A stretch of DNA of 64,000 nucleotides, taken from the NCBI RefSeq assembly GCF_000026145.1, contig NC_009445.1:5114501-5178500 (forward strand). The letters are read 5' to 3'. Within the stretch, counting starts at the first letter, position 1; every line of letters starts with the position of its first letter. The position numbers and the translations under genes are program-made. Positions 48,271-55,921 of this stretch are shown here, piece after piece. This DNA comes from Bradyrhizobium sp. ORS 278. Lineage in GTDB: Bacteria; Pseudomonadota; Alphaproteobacteria; Rhizobiales; Xanthobacteraceae. The notes below the pieces were generated by a model. That model searched no databases and was not told the DNA's origin. It worked only from the letters and a program-made list of their open reading frames with translations.

Positions 48271-48438
48271 GCGGCGTGCGCTGCTGAGCGACCACGAAGA
48301 GCGCCATCGTAGAGCTTGTGAGCCAATTTGAGTTCAGGGCTGAGTTTGCGACGAGGGGGCTGTCGCCGCGGGATAGCCGTTGTGGGCGGCTCTGTGCGGC
48401 GGATTGTCCCGGAGGATCCCTCGGATGCCGCTCCCGGC

Positions 48439-49825
48439 GACTATGATGCTGCTTTTTGACAGGCGATGAGGTGCAATCCTTGCAGAAGGTTGTTGGTGAA
48501 CGCGTACCAGCTCACGACGGCGCGAACCTTGTCGATGCCGCGTACCGTCACTTGCCGGAGGTCCCAGTTGCGCCAGCGGGCGTGGATGCATTCGCACAGC
48601 GAGCGGAGCTGATACTGAGCCTTGCCGGCTTCGCTCGCCATGCGCGCTCGCCAGGCCGCCACACCAGGGCCATCGGTATCTCGGGGCAGATAAGGATCAA
48701 CACCGCTTTTTTGCGAGCGCGGCGGACAGTAGATCTCGATGTTCTGGCCATGCGCCCATTCGATGTCGTCGCCACGGCAGTATCCGCCATCGACGAGGTA
48801 GCGCCTGGGCAGGCGTTGCAGCTTGTCGCGCAGCCGCTCCAGCATCGGTCGCATCAGGCCGCCGTCTGATCCGTTGTTGTCGATGTCGATTGCGACCACG
48901 ATCATCGCAGCTGCAGCGCTGACGACCTGCACGTTGTAGGCGGGACGGAAGCCGGCATCGGCCATCTTCATCCGCCGCGCCTGCGGATCGGTGGTGGAGG
49001 CCCGAGGCTCCTTCGGCTTCTTGCCGTTACCGCCTTTTTCCTCGAGCTTCTGGCGCTTGCGCTTGATCTCCTCCAGCGCCGCCTGCGCCGCTTCGACCTT
49101 CTGTTTATGCTCGCGTGCGGCGCGCTCACGCGCCGCGCGGATGCGCCGGTTGCTGGCTTCTGGATCTGCATCGACTTCCCGCTTGAGCTCTTCCACCACC
49201 TCCGTTGCTTCCGCCAGCTTCTGCTGCAGCCTCGCTTCGCGCCGGAACGAGCTGGCCCCCGCATTGGCGCGGATCCGCACCCCGTCCTGTGCCAGCGTAT
49301 CGAGATCGACCAGCCCGGCCTCGCTCAACGCCGCCAGATGTTCGCTCATCAGGCGGTCGAGCACATCGGCACAGCCGACGCGGAAGTCCGATAGCGTGTG
49401 ATAGTTCAGCGATACCCCGCCACACAGCCAGCGATAGGCATCATGGCTCTCGCACAGGCGATCCAGCGCCCGAGCACTGCCGACGCCGTCGCTGGTGGCA
49501 TAGAGCCAGAGCGCCAGCAAAAGGCGTGGCGACGGTGCCGGATGACCAGGCCTGTTCTCCCGCGCCTTCACTCGGTCTTCCAACTCGCTCAGGTCGAGCG
49601 TCTCGACATAGGTCCAGATCATCCGCGCCGGATGATCCTGCCCGATCAGGCTGTCGATATCGACCGCGCGCAGCTCGACCTGGTTGCGCTCCGGAACCCG
49701 CAGACGAGGCGCACCCTTCGGAAGCTCCCGCGCTTTGGGACCCGACTGCTCCGGCAATCCATCGAAAAGCTCGTCCTTAGCCATCATGACCTCCAGCAAA
49801 CCGCTCCGCTCAGAGAATCATAGTC
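48439..49825. mobile_element. IS1182-family insertion sequence
   Basis: A transposase gene flanked by inverted ends: GACTATGATGCT at 48439-48450 and the complement of GACTATGATTCT at 49814-49825 (11 of 12 match). The left end overlaps the transposase stop codon, leaving no downstream spacer. I could not fix target duplications. The element lies between the histidine kinase and the DUF4240 gene and disrupts neither. Confidence 0.7.
48441..49784 (-). CDS. IS1182-family transposase
   Basis: 447 aa, apparently intact. N-terminal DUF772-like part VPERNQVELRAVDIDSLIGQDHPAR, SPRLLLALWLYATSDGVGSAR, CESHDAYRWLCGGVSLNYHTLSDFR, then LAQDGVRIRANAGASSFRRE (first catalytic Asp region), a long charged coiled segment (about 200-270), TTDPQARRMKMADAGFRPAYNVQ with the second Asp, VDGGYC and the C-terminal Glu region YQLRSLCECIHARWRN. 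Start at 49784 has GGAGG 5 nt upstream. DDE-type transposition expected. Confidence 0.9.
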   Translation of the reverse strand: MAKDELFDGLPEQSGPKARELPKGAPRLRVPERNQVELRAVDIDSLIGQDHPARMIWTYVETLDLSELEDRVKARENRPGHPAPSPRLLLALWLYATSDGVGSARALDRLCESHDAYRWLCGGVSLNYHTLSDFRVGCADVLDRLMSEHLAALSEAGLVDLDTLAQDGVRIRANAGASSFRREARLQQKLAEATEVVEELKREVDADPEASNRRIRAARERAAREHKQKVEAAQAALEEIKRKRQKLEEKGGNGKKPKEPRASTTDPQARRMKMADAGFRPAYNVQVVSAAAAMIVVAIDIDNNGSDGGLMRPMLERLRDKLQRLPRRYLVDGGYCRGDDIEWAHGQNIEIYCPPRSQKSGVDPYLPRDTDGPGVAAWRARMASEAGKAQYQLRSLCECIHARWRNWDLRQVTVRGIDKVRAVVSWYAFTNNLLQGLHLIACQKAAS

Positions 49826-49857
49826 AGCGAGAATAGGCATCGAAAGATTCACAGCCT

Positions 49858-50142
49858 CGTAGGGTGGGCAAAGGCGCGCCCACGCGACTGCGGATCAAGC
49901 CAAGCTCTCGACCGCGCCGTGCCCACCGCGCCTTGCGCGGCGGACTACTCATTTGCAGCTAGCGCAGTGCCTGTGACTGCGCCCTCTCTCCCCTGGCTAA
50001 GCTCTGCTTCGCTTGGGGGAGAGGGCACTGTATCGAGCGGCCGTGGCGCGGCGGGAGCCGGCACTTCCGGTTCCGCGCCCTGGGTTCCGTCGCGGCGTCC
50101 TTTTCTCAGGCGTCGCCAGAGATCAGCTTCACATCGCCAAAC
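49858..50142. repeat. two intergenic hairpin repeats
   Basis: 49858-49928: GTAGGGTGGGCAAAGG...GTGCCCACC, an inverted pair of GGTGGGCA-type arms, an element I remember from many Bradyrhizobium spacers. 49988-50029: CCCTCTCTCCCC...GGGGGAGAGGG hairpin enclosing CTAAGC/GCTTCG-like bases, similar to the one at 12441. The rest of this ~280-bp spacer shows nothing else. Confidence 0.55.
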
Positions 50143-50694
50143 TCACAGCGGGCTCTCCCCGAAGCGCTGCCACAGCTTCGGATAGCGAGCGGCCAGATGC
50201 GCCTCGTCCTCTTCGAACGGATCCCCGCTCGGTTCTGGTCCGCCGAGCCCGGCCTCCGGCTCGGAATGGTCGCGCACGTCGCCCTCCCCGCCCTTCTCCC
50301 GGAACACCTGATTGGCGACGTAATAGATCTCCTCGAAATCCCAGGCACCCTCAGGTCCTGCGGCGCCATCGAACCGGGCCAGACTGTCCGGATCAGCCAT
50401 GGCGGCCTCATAGACATCCTGCCCGCGCGTCACGAGCCAACGGCGAAAATACTCGAAGCCGTCGTCCGAGCAGCCGCCGTGGATGACATGGGCAGCGCCC
50501 CAGAGGTTCCAGCTGTAGGCCTGATTGAGATAGCGGCGGAAGGCCACCTCGAAGCCGATGATCTGATCCAGCGGCAGCCCACGCAACGCCGCGGCGAGCG
50601 CCTCGCACTGCGCGGCAGGATCATCGCCCGATGCGGCCTCCGTCTGTCCGATGATCGACCAGAACTGATCGGCTGGCATGGCTGGCGCAGTCAC
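50143..50694 (-). CDS. DUF4240-domain protein
   Basis: 183 aa. PADQFWSIIGQTEAASGDDPAAQCEALAAALRGL opens the domain; IGFEVAFRRYLNQAYSWNLWGAAHVIHGGCSDDGFEYFRRWLVTRG is the conserved core of DUF4240, a family common in actinobacteria and some proteobacteria and thought to belong with WGR/poly-ADP-ribose-linked proteins. GTG at 50694 with GAGGAGA 6-7 nt upstream; earlier starts have no such site. An acidic tail follows. Function unknown. Confidence 0.78.
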   Translation of the reverse strand: MTAPAMPADQFWSIIGQTEAASGDDPAAQCEALAAALRGLPLDQIIGFEVAFRRYLNQAYSWNLWGAAHVIHGGCSDDGFEYFRRWLVTRGQDVYEAAMADPDSLARFDGAAGPEGAWDFEEIYYVANQVFREKGGEGDVRDHSEPEAGLGGPEPSGDPFEEDEAHLAARYPKLWQRFGESPL

Positions 50695-50877
50695 GGATTC
50701 TCTCCTCTCGGCAACCAAAGACGATCGTGCCGTTTGCCATTTTAAGCCAGCAAGCCTGCATTTTCCAATAGAGCGGCCTGCTTCGCGCCAGACCACGTTC
50801 GCGAACAGCAATTTTCACCAAGCGTGCGGTGCGGACGCATGCGATGGCCGGTGCCATCTTTGGTGGAGGACAATCTG

Positions 50878-51183
50878 ATGCTCAAACGAATCTGGCGCGG
50901 CTGGACCAGGCCTGCGAATGCCGATGCCTATGAAGAACTGCTGCGGTCGACGGTCTTTCCCGGGATCAAGGATCGGGCGATCCCCGGGTTCATCGCCATC
51001 GAGCTGCTGCGGCGGTCCCTCGACACCGAGGTCGAGTTCATGACGATCATGACGTTCGCCGACGACGACGCCGTCGTTCGTTTCGCCGGACCTTCGAAGG
51101 AAGCCGTCGTGCCGCCGGCCGCCCGCAAGCTGCTCAGCCGCTATGAACCGCACGCCGCGCAGTACGAGCTACGCATCGGCTGA
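50878..51183 (+). CDS. ABM-like (dimeric alpha-beta barrel) protein
   Basis: 101 aa. MLKRIWRGWTRPANADAYEELL, PGIKDRAIPGFIAIELLRR, EVEFMTIMTFADDDAVVRFAG, ending with YEPHAAQYELRIG, fits the antibiotic-biosynthesis-monooxygenase fold, a small dimeric ferredoxin-like barrel. GGAGGA is 7 nt before the ATG. It ends one base before the stop of the convergent transporter gene. Enzyme activity cannot be inferred. Confidence 0.75.
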   Translation: MLKRIWRGWTRPANADAYEELLRSTVFPGIKDRAIPGFIAIELLRRSLDTEVEFMTIMTFADDDAVVRFAGPSKEAVVPPAARKLLSRYEPHAAQYELRIG

Positions 51184-51184
51184 C

Positions 51185-52426
51185 TCAGGCCGGCTTCGCA
51201 ATCGGCACCGGCCCGCGCTCGACCGTCAGCCCGAACAGCGGGCGCAGCCGCGTGCCGATGATGTTGCCGATGAAGGCCGCGACCAGCCAGCACCAGCCGT
51301 GCAGGCTGCCCGAGGCGATGCCGCTGAAATAAGCGCCGATGTTGCAGCCATAGGCGAGCCGCGCGCCATAGCCGAGCAGCAGGCCGCCGACGATGGCGGC
51401 GAGCAGCGAGGGCAGCGGCAGGCGCCAGGTCGGGTTGAACTTGCCGGACAAGCCCGCGGCCAGCAGCGCGCCGAGCATGATGCCGAAATCCATCACCGAG
51501 GTGATATCGGAGAAGATGCTCTGCTGCAGCGAGGCGGCGCGTGCGCCCTGCCAATAGCCCCAGGAGGCCACGTCGGCGCCGAGCGCCATCGCGATCTTCG
51601 AGCCCCATAGCGCGAACGCCGAGGTGATGCCCCAGGGTCGGCCGTCCAAATACAGCGTTGCGAAATTGCCGAGCGCGAGCGCGACGGCGCCCCACAACAG
51701 CGGCCATGGTCCCTGCAGGAAGCGGCGGACACCGGTGAGATCAGTCCGTGCGCCAGGCTCGAGCCGGCCATAGGTGCGCTTCTCGGCCTGCACTGTGAAT
51801 AGATAGATCCCGGCCATCAAAACGAGGCAGAGCGCCAGCCCCGGCATCCAGCCGAGCGTGTCGATCAGCGACACCGCGCCGATGTTCGGCTGCGCGCTCC
51901 ACCACGGCAGGTGCCGCGCGCCGATCGTCGATCCCGCGATGAAGGCGGCCAAGGTCACGAGCATGCGGGTGTTGCCACCGCCCGCGGTGTACAGCGTGCC
52001 CGAGGCGCAGGCGCCGCCCATCTGCATGCCCAGCCCGAACAGGAAGGCGCCGGTGAGCATGCCGACGCCGACCGCGCCGTATTCCCCATGCACGGGCTGA
52101 CCGAACAGCGTGCCATGCGCGAGCGCGGGAAAGAACAGGACCACCGCGATCGCGAGCATCACCATCTGCGCCCGCAAGCCGGCGCCGCGGCGCGCGGCGA
52201 TGAATACGCGCCACGCCGAGGTGAAGCCGAACAGCGCGTGGTACAGCGACAGGCCGAGCCCGCCGCCGACCAGGAACAGCACGCCCTGCCGCCACGTGAA
52301 GGACGCGCTCAGCGCCAATGCGCCGAGGAGCAAGGCTGCGGAGGCGATCGCCACGACCGGCATGTTCGAATGGTGGCGGTGATTGTCCGGCGCGAGCAGC
52401 CGCGCGTCGATGGAGAGGTCGGTCAT
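51185..52426 (-). CDS. YeeE/YedE-family sulfur-compound transporter
   Basis: 413 aa membrane protein with about ten helices. The two halves each hold the conserved Cys motif of the family: GLGMQMGGACASGTLYTAGGGN in the N-half and LGYGARLAYGCNIGAYFSGIASGSLHGW in the C-half, as in thiosulfate importer TsuA. The ATG at 52426 is supported by length and by the hydrophobic start; an upstream in-frame extension is formed by two intergenic repeats and is not coding. Likely imports thiosulfate or a related sulfur compound; no TusA/YeeD partner is next to it. Confidence 0.85.
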   Translation of the reverse strand: MTDLSIDARLLAPDNHRHHSNMPVVAIASAALLLGALALSASFTWRQGVLFLVGGGLGLSLYHALFGFTSAWRVFIAARRGAGLRAQMVMLAIAVVLFFPALAHGTLFGQPVHGEYGAVGVGMLTGAFLFGLGMQMGGACASGTLYTAGGGNTRMLVTLAAFIAGSTIGARHLPWWSAQPNIGAVSLIDTLGWMPGLALCLVLMAGIYLFTVQAEKRTYGRLEPGARTDLTGVRRFLQGPWPLLWGAVALALGNFATLYLDGRPWGITSAFALWGSKIAMALGADVASWGYWQGARAASLQQSIFSDITSVMDFGIMLGALLAAGLSGKFNPTWRLPLPSLLAAIVGGLLLGYGARLAYGCNIGAYFSGIASGSLHGWCWLVAAFIGNIIGTRLRPLFGLTVERGPVPIAKPA

Positions 52427-52500
52427 GACAGTTCCGGAAGTGATGGGTTGACGTGGGCTAACAGCCGCTGCTGCGGGCCGTTCCAGCCACAGCTGTCGTC

Positions 52501-52642
52501 GCCCGGCTTGACCGGGCGATCCAGTACGCCGAGGCGTCGGTGCGTCCACCGAGGGGCCGCGGCGTACTGGATGCCCGCCTGCGCGGGCATGACAGCGGAG
52601 TTTCACCACAGCCGTCATTGCGAGCGCAGCGAAGCAATCCAG
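52501..52642. repeat. compound intergenic repeat upstream of the YeeE gene
   Basis: Three hairpins: GCCCGGCTTGACCGGGC (52501-52517), perfect 12-bp arms ATCCAGTACGCC / GGCGTACTGGAT (52519-52530, 52561-52572), and GCCCGCCTGCGCGGGC (52573-52588), followed by ATTGCGAGCGCAGCGAAGCAAT at about 52617-52638. Both blocks are well-known repeat types in Bradyrhizobium spacers, as I remember. Confidence 0.7.
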
Positions 52643-52712
52643 GGCCGCTTGCACACAATTACACTTCGGAGGCCGTCAAGCGGAGCTAACATTCGCTGAC
52701 GAGAATCGCTGC

Positions 52713-53669
52713 CTACGCCTGCAGGCTCGGCGCGACCTCGCGGGCGATCTGGACCAGCGAGGCGATCAGCGGGGTCATCGGGTCGCGCTGCGGAATGACG
52801 AGGCCGATCTGGTAGTTGATCACGGGATCGATGATCGGGATCGAGCGCACCTTGTCAGCCAAACCCAGCGTCTCAGCGAGCTTGGCGGGCATGACGCTCG
52901 CCCAGCGGCCGGTCTTCACATGGGTGTACAGCACCAGCAGCGAGTTCGACGTTAGGGTCGGCGTGACCTCGTTGCCGGCGGCCTTCAGCGCGCGGTCGAT
53001 GATGCGGCGGTTCTGCATGTCCGGCGTCAGCAGGCACAGCGGTACCTGCCCCACCTCCTGCCAGGTCACCTGGTCGCGATCGCCGAACATCGCGTCCGGC
53101 GCCGTCAGAAGACGGTAGCTTTCGTTGTAGAGCGGAATGGTGCGGACGCGGCCGATCGGCTCGTTCTCGATATAGGTCAGCCCGGCATCGACCTCGAGGT
53201 TCTCCAAGAGGCCCAGCACGTCGGCCGACGTGCACGACATGATGCGGAACCGGACCTCCGGATGCTTGGCGCGAAACGGGGTCGTCAGCGACGCCACCAT
53301 GCCGAGCACGGTCGGCACCGCCGCGAGGCGGATCTCGCCCGACAGCTTGTCCTTCAGGCCGTTGATCTCCTGGCGCATCGCGCGGAAGTCGCCGACGATC
53401 CGGCGGGCCCAGTCCAGCGTCCGCTCGCCCTCCGGCGTGAAGCCCTGGAACCTGGAACCGCGCTGCACCAGCATGACGCCAAGGATCTCCTCGAGCTGCT
53501 TGATGCTGGTCGACATGGTCGGCTGGGTCACGCCGCAGGCCTCGGCCGCGCGGCCGAAATGACGTTCCTTGGCCAGCGCCAGCAGCAGTTCGAGCTTGTC
53601 GATCAAAGGTCGGCCTTCCAACGGTTGAATGGCCTGGTTCCGCACGTTTTCGGAAACGTTCGGCCACAC
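52713..53669 (-). CDS. LysR-family regulator divergent from formate dehydrogenase genes
   Basis: 318 aa. HTH at residues 22-80 (KLELLLALAKERHFGRAAEACGVTQPTMSTSIKQLEEILG), then the effector domain with LAAVPTVLGMVASLTTPF. A shorter start is possible. Its position 198 bp divergent from fdsG matches LysR genes that activate fds operons in other proteobacteria, probably in response to formate. The intergenic region holds a T-N11-A dyad. Regulation of fds is inferred. Confidence 0.87.
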   Translation of the reverse strand: MWPNVSENVRNQAIQPLEGRPLIDKLELLLALAKERHFGRAAEACGVTQPTMSTSIKQLEEILGVMLVQRGSRFQGFTPEGERTLDWARRIVGDFRAMRQEINGLKDKLSGEIRLAAVPTVLGMVASLTTPFRAKHPEVRFRIMSCTSADVLGLLENLEVDAGLTYIENEPIGRVRTIPLYNESYRLLTAPDAMFGDRDQVTWQEVGQVPLCLLTPDMQNRRIIDRALKAAGNEVTPTLTSNSLLVLYTHVKTGRWASVMPAKLAETLGLADKVRSIPIIDPVINYQIGLVIPQRDPMTPLIASLVQIAREVAPSLQA

Positions 53670-53767
53670 GGAAACCCTATCACGGCAAGGGTGTGCCGGA
53701 CACGGTAAAACGCGCCGCGTCTCGGTCGCGCGAAGGTCGGTTTTTCGTCAACTTGTAGCTATCTCAC

Positions 53768-53784
53768 GATTGCGTTTCGCTATC
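53768..53784. promoter_or_regulatory. possible LysR-binding dyad (T-N11-A)
   Basis: GATTGCGTTTCGCTATC, an imperfect palindrome (6 of 7 arm bases) containing a T-N11-A core, 83 bp before the fdsG start and 98 bp from the LysR start. The 198-bp region otherwise becomes AT-rich towards fdsG. Confidence 0.4.
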
Positions 53785-53867
53785 GCAGCACGGGACTGCT
53801 TTATTGATATCTTGAGCAATTCCAACTTGGATGTGCGAAACGCTTGCAACGCAGAATTGGGATTAGA

Positions 53868-54344
53868 ATGACGCCGGTGTACGAAAGTTGGGACGCGGCG
53901 CGCGGCGCCGAGATCATCGCCGAACATAGCCAGATGGAGGGAGCAACCTTGCCGATCCTCCACGCGTTGCAGGAGACGTTCGGTTATGTGCCCGAGGATG
54001 CCATTCCGATGATCGCATCCACCCTCAATCTGTCTCGCGCCGAGGTTTACGGCGTGTTCACGTTCTACCATGACTTCCGCGGCAAGAAGGCCGGCCGTCA
54101 CGTGCTCAAGCTGTGCCGTGCCGAGGCCTGCCAGGCCGCCGGCGGCGATGCGCTCGCGGCGCGCGCCGAGGCCAAGCTCGGGATTGCGATGGGCAACACC
54201 ACCGCCGACGAGCGCGTGACGCTCGAGCCGATCTACTGCCTCGGCCTGTGCGCGACCGCGCCGTCTGCGATGATCGACGGCCGGCTGGTCGGCCGGCTCG
54301 ATGAGGCCCGGATCGATGCTCTCGTCTCGGAGGCCCAGCGATGA
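53868..54344 (+). CDS. fdsG: NAD-dependent formate dehydrogenase gamma subunit
   Basis: 158 aa, NuoE-like [2Fe-2S] subunit. LPILHALQETFGYVPEDAIPMIASTLNLSRAEVYGVFTFYHDF is the family core. Cluster ligands are in LCRAEACQAAGG and YCLGLCATAPSAMIDG (C...C and C...C pattern). Starts at an ATG after TTGGGATTAGA. It overlaps fdsB by four bases. First gene of the fdsG-fdsB-fdsA-fdhD-fdsD cluster, the arrangement of the soluble molybdenum formate dehydrogenase of Cupriavidus and Rhodobacter. Confidence 0.94.
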   Translation: MTPVYESWDAARGAEIIAEHSQMEGATLPILHALQETFGYVPEDAIPMIASTLNLSRAEVYGVFTFYHDFRGKKAGRHVLKLCRAEACQAAGGDALAARAEAKLGIAMGNTTADERVTLEPIYCLGLCATAPSAMIDGRLVGRLDEARIDALVSEAQR

Positions 54345-55897
54345 CGTTGCGTCTTTTTGTCCCGTGCGATGCTGGCGCGCTCGCCGTCGGCGCCGATGAG
54401 GTCGCCCACGCGCTGCACAAGGCGGCGCTGGAGCGCAAGCTCGATGTCGAGATCGTGCGCAACGGCTCGCGTGGGTTGTACTGGCTTGAGCCACTGGTCG
54501 AGCTGGAGACGGCGCAGGGCCGGTTCGGCTTCGGTCCCGTCACCGCCGATGACGTGCCGTCGCTGCTCGACGCCATCATCGACGACAAGTCGCACAAGCT
54601 CTCGCTCGGGCTCACCGAGGAGATCCCGTGGCTGAAGCGGCAGACCCGACTCACCTTCGCCCGGTGCGGCATCATCGATCCGCTGTCGCTCGAGGACTAC
54701 CGCGCGCATGGCGGCTACAAGGGCCTCACGCGGGCGCTGACCTTGTCGCCGGATGCGGTCATCGCCGAGGTCACCACGTCGGGCCTGCGCGGCCGCGGCG
54801 GCGCGGGCTTCCCGACCGGCATCAAGTGGAAGACGGTGTCGCAGACCGCGGCCGACCGCAAGTACGTCATCTGCAACGCCGACGAGGGTGACAGCGGCAC
54901 CTTCGCCGACCGCATGCTGATGGAAGGCGATCCGTTCGTGCTGATCGAAGGCATGACCATCTGCGGCATCGCGGTGGGCGCCACCAAGGGCTACATCTAC
55001 ACGCGCTCGGAATATCCGCACGCGATCGCGACCATGACCAAGGCGATCGACATCGCCAAGAAGGCCGGTCTGCTCGGCGACAAGATCTCGGGCTCGAACT
55101 ACACGTTCGAGCTGGAGGTCCGCACCGGCGCCGGCGCCTATGTCTGCGGCGAAGAGACCGCGCTGATGGAGAGCCTCGAGGGCAAGCGCGGCATCGTCCG
55201 CGCCAAGCCGCCGCTGCCCGCGCATCACGGCCTGTTCGGCAAGCCGACGGTCGTCAACAACCTGCTGTCGTTCGCGGCGATCCCTTTCATCCTCGATGAA
55301 GGCGCCAAGGCCTATGCCGATTTCGGCATGGGGCGCTCGCGCGGCACGATGCCGATCCAGATCGCCGGCAATGTGAAATTCGGCGGCCTGTTCGAGACCG
55401 CGTTCGGCATCACGCTCGGCGAACTCGTCGACGACATCGGCGGCGGCACCTTCACCGGCCGCCCCGTTCGTGCGGTGCAGGTCGGCGGACCGCTGGGGGC
55501 CTACTTCCCCCGCGCGCTGTTCGATACGCCGTTCGACTACGAGGCGTTCGCCGCCAAGGAGGGCCTGATCGGTCATGGCGGCATCGTCGTGTTCGACGAC
55601 ACCGTCGACATGTCGAAGCAGGCGCGCTTCGCGATGGAGTTCTGCGCCATCGAATCCTGCGGCAAGTGCACGCCCTGCCGCATCGGCTCGACGCGCGGCG
55701 CCGAGACCATCGACAAGATCCGCCGCGGCGAGCGCGTAGCCGAGAACATCGCTCTCGTCGAGGACCTCTGCGGTACCATGAAGCTCGGATCGCTGTGTGC
55801 ACTCGGCGGCTTCACGCCCTACCCTGTGCTCTCGGCACTGAAACATTTCCGCGAGGATTTCGGTCCTCAGCAACCGCGCCTGCAGGCTGCGGAATAG
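54341..55897 (+). CDS. fdsB: NAD-dependent formate dehydrogenase beta subunit
   Basis: 518 aa. The N-terminal ~120 residues form a NuoE-like thioredoxin domain. The NuoF-like part then has GLRGRGGAGFPTGIKWKTV (FMN/NADH site), VICNADEGDSGTFADRMLMEGDPF, GAGAYVCGEETALMESLEGKRG and the [4Fe-4S] ligands SCGKCTPCRIGS plus a later Cys in LCGTMKLGSLC. This subunit passes electrons to NAD+. ATG overlaps fdsG stop; the next gene starts 24 bp downstream. Confidence 0.95.
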   Translation: MTLRLFVPCDAGALAVGADEVAHALHKAALERKLDVEIVRNGSRGLYWLEPLVELETAQGRFGFGPVTADDVPSLLDAIIDDKSHKLSLGLTEEIPWLKRQTRLTFARCGIIDPLSLEDYRAHGGYKGLTRALTLSPDAVIAEVTTSGLRGRGGAGFPTGIKWKTVSQTAADRKYVICNADEGDSGTFADRMLMEGDPFVLIEGMTICGIAVGATKGYIYTRSEYPHAIATMTKAIDIAKKAGLLGDKISGSNYTFELEVRTGAGAYVCGEETALMESLEGKRGIVRAKPPLPAHHGLFGKPTVVNNLLSFAAIPFILDEGAKAYADFGMGRSRGTMPIQIAGNVKFGGLFETAFGITLGELVDDIGGGTFTGRPVRAVQVGGPLGAYFPRALFDTPFDYEAFAAKEGLIGHGGIVVFDDTVDMSKQARFAMEFCAIESCGKCTPCRIGSTRGAETIDKIRRGERVAENIALVEDLCGTMKLGSLCALGGFTPYPVLSALKHFREDFGPQQPRLQAAE

Positions 55898-55921
55898 ACA
55901 TTCGGTAATAAGGACACGGCC

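Noticed and set aside
52427..52654. N-terminal extension of the YeeE protein
   Set aside because: The extension is encoded by two intergenic hairpin repeats; the ATG at 52426 gives a normal protein.
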